Source: Parachlorella kessleri (lineage: Eukaryota; Chlorophyta; Trebouxiophyceae; Chlorellales; Chlorellaceae). From it: 11,286 nt of DNA. Shown one piece after another: positions 6,775-11,286 of the stretch. Under the pieces are notes generated by a model. That model was not told the origin of the DNA and made no database searches. It was given only the letters and a program-made list of their open reading frames with translations. A program made the translations under genes and the position numbers. Every line of letters begins with the position of its first letter. Position 1 is the stretch's first letter. The stretch spans positions 1 through 11,286 of the forward strand of contig BBXU01003308.1 in the NCBI GenBank assembly GCA_001598975.1. The letters run 5' to 3'.

Positions 6775-8341
6775 ATGAAGCGCTCAGGCGCTTCAGTCTG
6801 GCCTTGGGCCCTGGTACTGCTGGCTTTCATAGCTCGGGCAGCCCCGGCGTCAGAGCCGTCGCCTGCTTACGGCGACTATCCATCTGCATACGACAGCGGC
6901 TACTACACCAACCTGACGACTTGGTTCAACTGGAACCCCCGCTGGGACTACCTGTATGATTATCTCGACAAGTACCACCCTGGTGAGTCGTCCCAGGTCC
7001 TCCTGGCAGTCCTTCTCACGAAGGTGATTTGCTGGTGACCTGCAGCTGATAAGGTTGGGTGCTAGCTATTGTGAGTGTGCCAGCCTGAGCTTGAAACTTT
7101 CCCTGCGGTCTGCTCACGGGTCTTGTATGGAGTGCGCAGCAGGGAGTGTAATGGTGGTAGCAAAATCTGTCGAGGTGGCATTAGTCCACCCTCTTGGCAC
7201 CATCCTTGTTCAACACAGAAAATGCCCCCCCCCCCCCCCCAAACGCACCCACATACACAGAGACAAGCCCTTGTATCACATGCAACACCGGCATCGTCTG
7301 CTTGCCCTGCAGAGGTCCTGTCTGGTGACGCCCCTGTCACCATCTTTGTGCCCATCGGCAGCAACAAGACCTGGGAGGACGCCCTGTGGCCCCTGCCCCT
7401 GCCGCCTGCATTCCTCCCCCGCCTGGTGGTACCATACGTCTACAAGTCGGTGAGTGCCATCATTAGGGAGCTTACGGGCCCCGGGGAAGTCAGCGGCTGC
7501 AAAAGTGCCCTAGGGGGGCAGATCAGAGAACTAGTATGTGTTCCCATCAGAAAGCTCAGTGCAGCTGCCTTCCATGGAGTCCACTCTCGGCAGGCGGGTA
7601 TAGCCTGTTCTTGTGCTGCCCAAAGGCTGCTCTCACAGTGGAAGAACTGTGCGAATCAAAGACGCCATGGCCATGCCTGCAGTATGAGGAGTTGGTGGAG
7701 GCCGGCAGCGTGACCACCTACGACAACACCACCATCAAGTTCTCGTACAACGACTATTTCGAGGTGCTGGGAGAGTGGCAAGACCCGACCCATGCCAGAG
7801 CCGCCATTGACTATGCTGTCTACCCTTACGGCAAGGTCAGCAGGTTGGCAAGACTAGCTTGTTAGGCATTCGGAAGTCTGCACCATGGCACATGCCACGC
7901 ATGGCCTACAAGCTCGGCGGCATGACCTGGCAGAATGGCCTTGTGGCGTCTGCCTTGCCAGCTTTCCTGGCATGCCAAGTCTTCCTACCGGCATGCCGAG
8001 CGGCTTGATCCGGTATGCTGCTCACCATCTCCAAGCCGGGACCCATCTGCCGAGGAAGCTTGCAGTCTGCTCAGGGCACCGGTATGCTCAACAGCGGTGC
8101 TGCGAATGGCCCCTGCTTGCAGAGCGTCATCTACGCCATCCAGCCCTACACCTGGGTTTTTAACCCCTCCCCCAGCCCCGGGGCCAGCCCCGACTACAAC
8201 AGCCCCAGACCCCCGGACTACCCTCTCCCCTCCCCCACCTACGAGGGCCCTTCTCCTCCGCGATTCCCCCCCATTCCCCCCCCGACCCCGTACAACCCAA
8301 ACATTACAGTCGCACCCGGCAAGCGTCGGCTGAAACTGTAG
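6775..8341 (+). CDS. Secreted FAS1-like domain protein with short Pro-rich tail, copy 3
   Basis: Four exons: 6775-6982, 7313-7449, 7683-7835 and 8123-8341, with intron phases 1, 0, 0 as in copy 2 and 238 residues. The third donor is GTCAGC rather than GTGAGC; the others are GTGAG. The signal peptide is residues 1-22 ([17 protein letters not shown] core, ARA cut site). The FAS1-like domain covers about 45-178, with H1-like [13 protein letters not shown] and SVIYAIQPYTW at the C-terminal strand. Sequons are N46, N87, N130 and a fourth, N226 (NIT), in the tail. The tail (about 180-232) is Pro-rich but irregular (PSPSP, PPPTP), much shorter than in copy 2, and again ends in KRRLKL. No cysteine occurs in the mature protein: the two copy 2 Cys positions are Tyr and Gly here. 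Likely a wall or extracellular matrix glycoprotein. It is the neighbour of, and convergent with, the kinase gene. Confidence 0.85.
7225..7240 (+). repeat. Poly-C tract (C16) in intron 1 of copy 3
   Basis: An uninterrupted run of 16 C lies about 70 bp before the intron 1 acceptor, followed by AAACGCACCC. The corresponding intron of copy 2 lacks it. A similar C14 run is at 9562-9575 just past the kinase stop, and the window opens with C9. Such tracts are slippage- and sequencing-error-prone; this one is intronic and does not affect the reading frame. Confidence 0.9.
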
Positions 8342-9602
8342 TCAAGAGACGGAGCAGCACTTGTGAGGGTTAAGGCAGTGCTGTGCAGGGAACTGGAAGC
8401 TTGCCCTTCCAGATACGTAATGTGATTCCACTATATGATTTTCACGAAGTGATTTTTGCTTCTAGTCCACTGGTGGATTGCCTCATTGTGACCGCTTGTG
8501 ACAAAATGGTGGCGGGTCATGGTTGTTTTGTGTGACGACTGCCAACTGCAAGCCCCGCGTTAGCACATGATACTGGCTGGCACGTAAAGCAACAACTCTC
8601 GGTGTAATAGCTGCAACCAGCTGACCTTACATTATGGGCGATGTTGGATATGAACTAATGCATGCGGTTGAAGTTTGACTCCAGCTTGTAAACTGTGCAG
8701 CCCAGGATTAAGATAAGGCTGGTGATACCGTACACCCACCCGAACGTACAACCTCGCCAGGCAGGCTTATGCAGTCTCCAACATTCAAACACGCACCAAG
8801 AAAAGAGCACGGCCGGTCAGCAATAAAGCAGAGAGACAGGAAGTCAGTCCAGCAGAAGAGAAAGAAGATGCCGACTGTTGGCTGCAAAGGAGAAAGCAAT
8901 ATTACCAAGCAATTTTCAAGTACATGAACCTGTGACACCTGGCCCATACCCAGCAGCGCACCCCAACTCAGTTTCGACAAGCAGTACCTCACCCAAACAA
9001 CACCCACACGCTACATTATGCTCAACTACATTCGCTATGAAGCTCATGCGCTGCACCATGCACTCCTAGCTAGCCTGCTCAGGCCACTACTCAGCTTTAA
9101 AAAAACACGGCATCCCAGGCTGTATCCTTTATTGTCCTTCTGCACATATCTCTGCTGCTCTCCTGCCCCCAACAGACCAAACCCAACACCATTGACAGAG
9201 GCCACCAAGTCAGGCTCGGCCCGCCCACCACAGGCTCAGACCACTCGTGCTACCGCACCCTGCTACATGACACCGAAGCAGACCAGACAACCACCCCAAT
9301 GCACGACGGGGGGGCACTTGTTTCAACTCCGCGTCCCACTGCTGCTCCTGGCTGCTGCAATTGCTCCCTGCTCGCTGCTACCGTACAAGACCCGGGAACA
9401 TCCCAACCAGCACCACTGCCCCACAGGAACCCCCTACCCTGCCCTCCAGCTACCCATGCCCCCATCATGGGTATAATACCTCTCCAACACAGCAGCCAAG
9501 GACGATGGTGGCTGCAAACTGCTCCTGCTGCCCCCCAGCATGACTTCCCGCAGGCACGACGCCCCCCCCCCCCCCTCGCCTTCCCTACTATGCTCGCCCG
9601 CC
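8342..9602. other. Convergent spacer: 3' flanks of copy 3 and of the kinase
   Basis: I see no credible gene here. The plus-strand frame at 9018-9476 has a low-complexity, His/Pro/Thr-rich product with no domain and overlaps sequence homologous to non-coding DNA behind copy 2. The stretch should hold the 3' UTRs of both convergent genes. Poly-C (9562-9575) lies about 28 bp beyond the kinase stop. I could not identify either polyadenylation site with confidence. Confidence 0.5.
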
Positions 9603-11092
9603 CTACCTCCCAGGCTGGCTACCAGGCCGTCTAGGCGAGGCGCCCCCGCTGTGCCTGCTATGGCCCCCGCTGCTCGCGGTCGCATGTGACGTCCCGGAGA
9701 TAGACTGCGGGCTGTCGGACGCTCCCCCTGTGGACTGCGCCCCATCACCCGGCCCTGGGCTCGTCGACCACTCACTCTCGGGGCATGCGCTGGCACTCAC
9801 AGGGCTTTCAACTTCGGGTATTGACGGCTCGACGGCCACGCCGGCGGCCCTGCTGAGCGCACTACCAGAGCCGACTTTGCGTCGGAAGCTGCGCTGAGGC
9901 GCCGGCGCTTGCGCCAGGTCAGTGGGCGTCTTGGGTGTGGAGGAGATTGAGACGGGGGAGACGGGGGAGGTGGGCGTGGCGCTGGCGCTCATTCCCGCTG
10001 GCGGGGTGTCGGGTATGAGTTTGAGCCGCTCGACAAGCTGGACGGCAGTGGGGCGCTTGCGGGGGTCTCCCTCCAGGCATTCCAGCATCAGTGTCCGCGC
10101 TTCCTCTGGGCAGTCTTCGGGCACTCTGCGCCACACGCATGGTGCAGGGATAGTGGGGAGTTAAGCTAGGAATGCGAACAGCACAGGGGAGCATGCAAAT
10201 AGCACACCGTGCTGAAGAGTCCACCCTGTGCAAAAGGAAGCACATTCAGAGCACACTTGCTCCTAAAACCAAGCCAGCAAGCCGAGCAGTACCGGCGGCA
10301 CACCCTGAGTTGAAACAGCCAACGTTATTAGAGACTTCTGGCGGCTTATTGGCAGCATGGCGACCTCAACTGATAACGCTCACAGGCCTCAAGCTCATAG
10401 GCGCACCTGACGTCCCTTAGCCGCCCCCTCTCTGGAGCCTCCCCAGAGCAAATCTCATGCAGCACCACGCCTGCACACCCCAGCGCGACAAGCAGCACAG
10501 CTCAGTTCCAGCAAGGCTGCCTTGGGGCACGGCCAGTGGCGCCTACAGAGCAGACACACACAGCAGCGGCGCCACACAAAGGTGTCCAGCAAGCAGCCAC
10601 AGGGACAGCAGCAATGCGTGGCGGCCGTGGCACACTGGGTACGCACGCTGCACACAACTCAGCCCGGGCAGGAGCTGTTGCAGGTGAAACTGGCTGCAAG
10701 AGCCTGCAGCATGGCCCTGCCCCCTGCCGAGGCGCGCCCCAGCGGCACGCGTGGGTGGTGGACAGGGACTTGTTACAGATACACCTCACCATGCACATTG
10801 ACTGCTGCGCGACACAACTCATGGCCATGCAGTGCCCCTCCCTGGGCTCCGCCTCCCCAGGAACCACACAAGCAAGCACTGCACCGCCTGCCGAGCTTTG
10901 CGGGCGATCAACGTCACACCTTAGCTCCCCCCGCCCCGCTCACCGAAGCTATAGATGTCGGCCTTGGCGGTACACCTCTGACCCCAGAGGATCTCGGGAG
11001 CAGCCCACGCCAGCGTGCTGACTACGCCGCTTACATAATCCATGGCAAGCACCTTGGCCATGCCAACATCTCCCACCTTGGCCGTCCCGTCC
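9603..11092 (-). CDS. TKL-type protein kinase, C-terminal part (5' end outside window)
   Basis: Three minus-strand exons join in frame. Exon A (11092-10944) reads DGTAKVGDVGMAKVL, then STLAWAAPEILWGQ and KADIYSFG: subdomains VII (DVG in place of DFG), VIII (APE) and IX. Exon B (10470-10407) reads GVVLHEICSGEAPERGRLRDV, subdomain X. Exon C (10125-9603) reads RVPEDCPEEARTLMLECLEGD then PRKRPTAVQLVERLKL, subdomain XI with its conserved Arg, followed by a tail of about 130 residues rich in Ser/Thr/Pro and ending at TAG. Introns are 10943-10471 and 10406-10126 (GTGAG and GTGCG donors, CAG acceptors); split codons restore G and R exactly. The pattern fits plant/algal TKL (Raf/CTR1-like) Ser/Thr kinases, probably cytosolic. 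The ATP-binding lobe and HRD loop lie beyond the window. TP and SP sites in the tail may be phosphorylated. Substrate and pathway cannot be told. Confidence 0.87.
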
Positions 11093-11286
11093 CTGCAAGC
11101 AGCGCGGGGGGGATAGAAAAGTCAGGTAGCCGCAGTGGTGCAGCAGCAGCAGTGCGACAGTACAGATGGGGCGGTAATCATGCGCAACCGTGCGATAGCA
11201 CACATGCATGACACGCTGGTGCCAGTACGCTGTCTAAAACAAGCGCAAAGCGGGGTGAGCTATACATGGACCCGTCATACGAGGGA
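11093..11286 (-). other. Kinase intron upstream of the activation-segment exon
   Basis: On the minus strand this stretch ends in a pyrimidine-rich CTATCCCCCCCGCGCTGCTTGCAG acceptor-like region (its last 20 bases are what matters) just before exon A. I found no HRDLK..N catalytic loop in any minus-strand frame, so the exon carrying it must lie beyond the window and this is probably all intron. The plus-strand frame covering it (10522-11211) is antisense and has no domain. Confidence 0.5.

Larger units (their letters stand above)
6405..10470. repeat. Segmental duplication, unit 2 (promoter + copy 3 + readable kinase end)
   Basis: This is the partner of the block at about 1925-6180, in direct orientation. 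Here the kinase end is contiguous with upstream kinase exons and open, so this is probably the ancestral kinase side and the other block the derived one. Homology appears to stop near the start of kinase exon B (about 10470 against 6180), which would place the duplication breakpoint inside the kinase gene, in the intron between exons A and B. Confidence 0.65.

Noticed and set aside
7075..7713. 212-codon plus-strand frame across poly-C
   Set aside because: It begins in intron 1 of copy 3, reads through exon 2 and retains intron 2; the true exons are bounded by splice sites shared with copy 2.
9018..9476. 152-codon plus-strand frame
   Set aside because: Its composition is random-looking and Pro/His/Thr-rich, without domains, and the homologous stretch behind copy 2 is not open.
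10522..11211. 229-codon plus-strand open frame
   Set aside because: It runs antisense across kinase exon A and its introns, has a low-complexity product and no domain, while the minus strand gives a clear kinase with matching splice sites.

Overview
The window looks like nuclear DNA of a green alga (Chlorophyta). Coding sequence is broken by short GT-AG introns of about 210-475 bp, acceptors are mostly of the CTGCAG/TTGCAG type, GC is moderately high, the secreted proteins carry Ser-Pro/Tyr-rich hydroxyproline-rich (HRGP) tails, and the protein kinase is of the plant/algal tyrosine-kinase-like (TKL) type. The class (trebouxiophyte or volvocine) cannot be settled from sequence alone. There are no bacterial operons, tRNAs, rRNAs or CRISPR arrays, and I recognised no transposon.

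The plus strand carries a tandem family of three related genes for small secreted proteins. Each has a signal peptide, one divergent fasciclin-like (FAS1) domain and a variable Pro/Ser/Tyr-rich C-terminal tail. Copy 1 (36-492) is cut by the window edge, so only its last two exons are visible. Copy 2 (2347-4113) is complete, with four exons and 314 residues. Copy 3 (6775-8341) is complete, with the same four exons in the same phases (1, 0, 0) and 238 residues. Copies 2 and 3 also share their promoter (TATA-like box about 110 bp before the ATG), intron sequence and 3' flank.

The minus strand holds the 3' end of a protein kinase gene (9603-11092). I reconstructed three exons: activation segment to subdomain IX, subdomain X, then subdomain XI plus a Ser/Thr/Pro-rich tail. 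A decayed copy of the last two exons lies antisense between copies 2 and 3 (about 5338-6180). The duplicated unit was therefore a FAS1-HRGP gene plus the convergent 3' end of the kinase. One kinase end stayed readable and the other decayed. The repeat offset is about 4.3-4.4 kb.

The remaining DNA (493-1985, 4229-5337, 8342-9602) is intergenic or UTR. I see no convincing gene there, but the stretches behind copies 2 and 3 are visibly homologous. The likely role of the array is a family of extracellular matrix or cell-wall glycoproteins diversifying by tail-length change, cysteine gain or loss and promoter change. That role is inferred from family knowledge. The most notable items are a cysteine pair found only in copy 2, an alternating-tyrosine stretch, a conserved RRLKL C-terminus behind hypervariable tails, the kinase relic, and a triple palindrome near the duplication junction.
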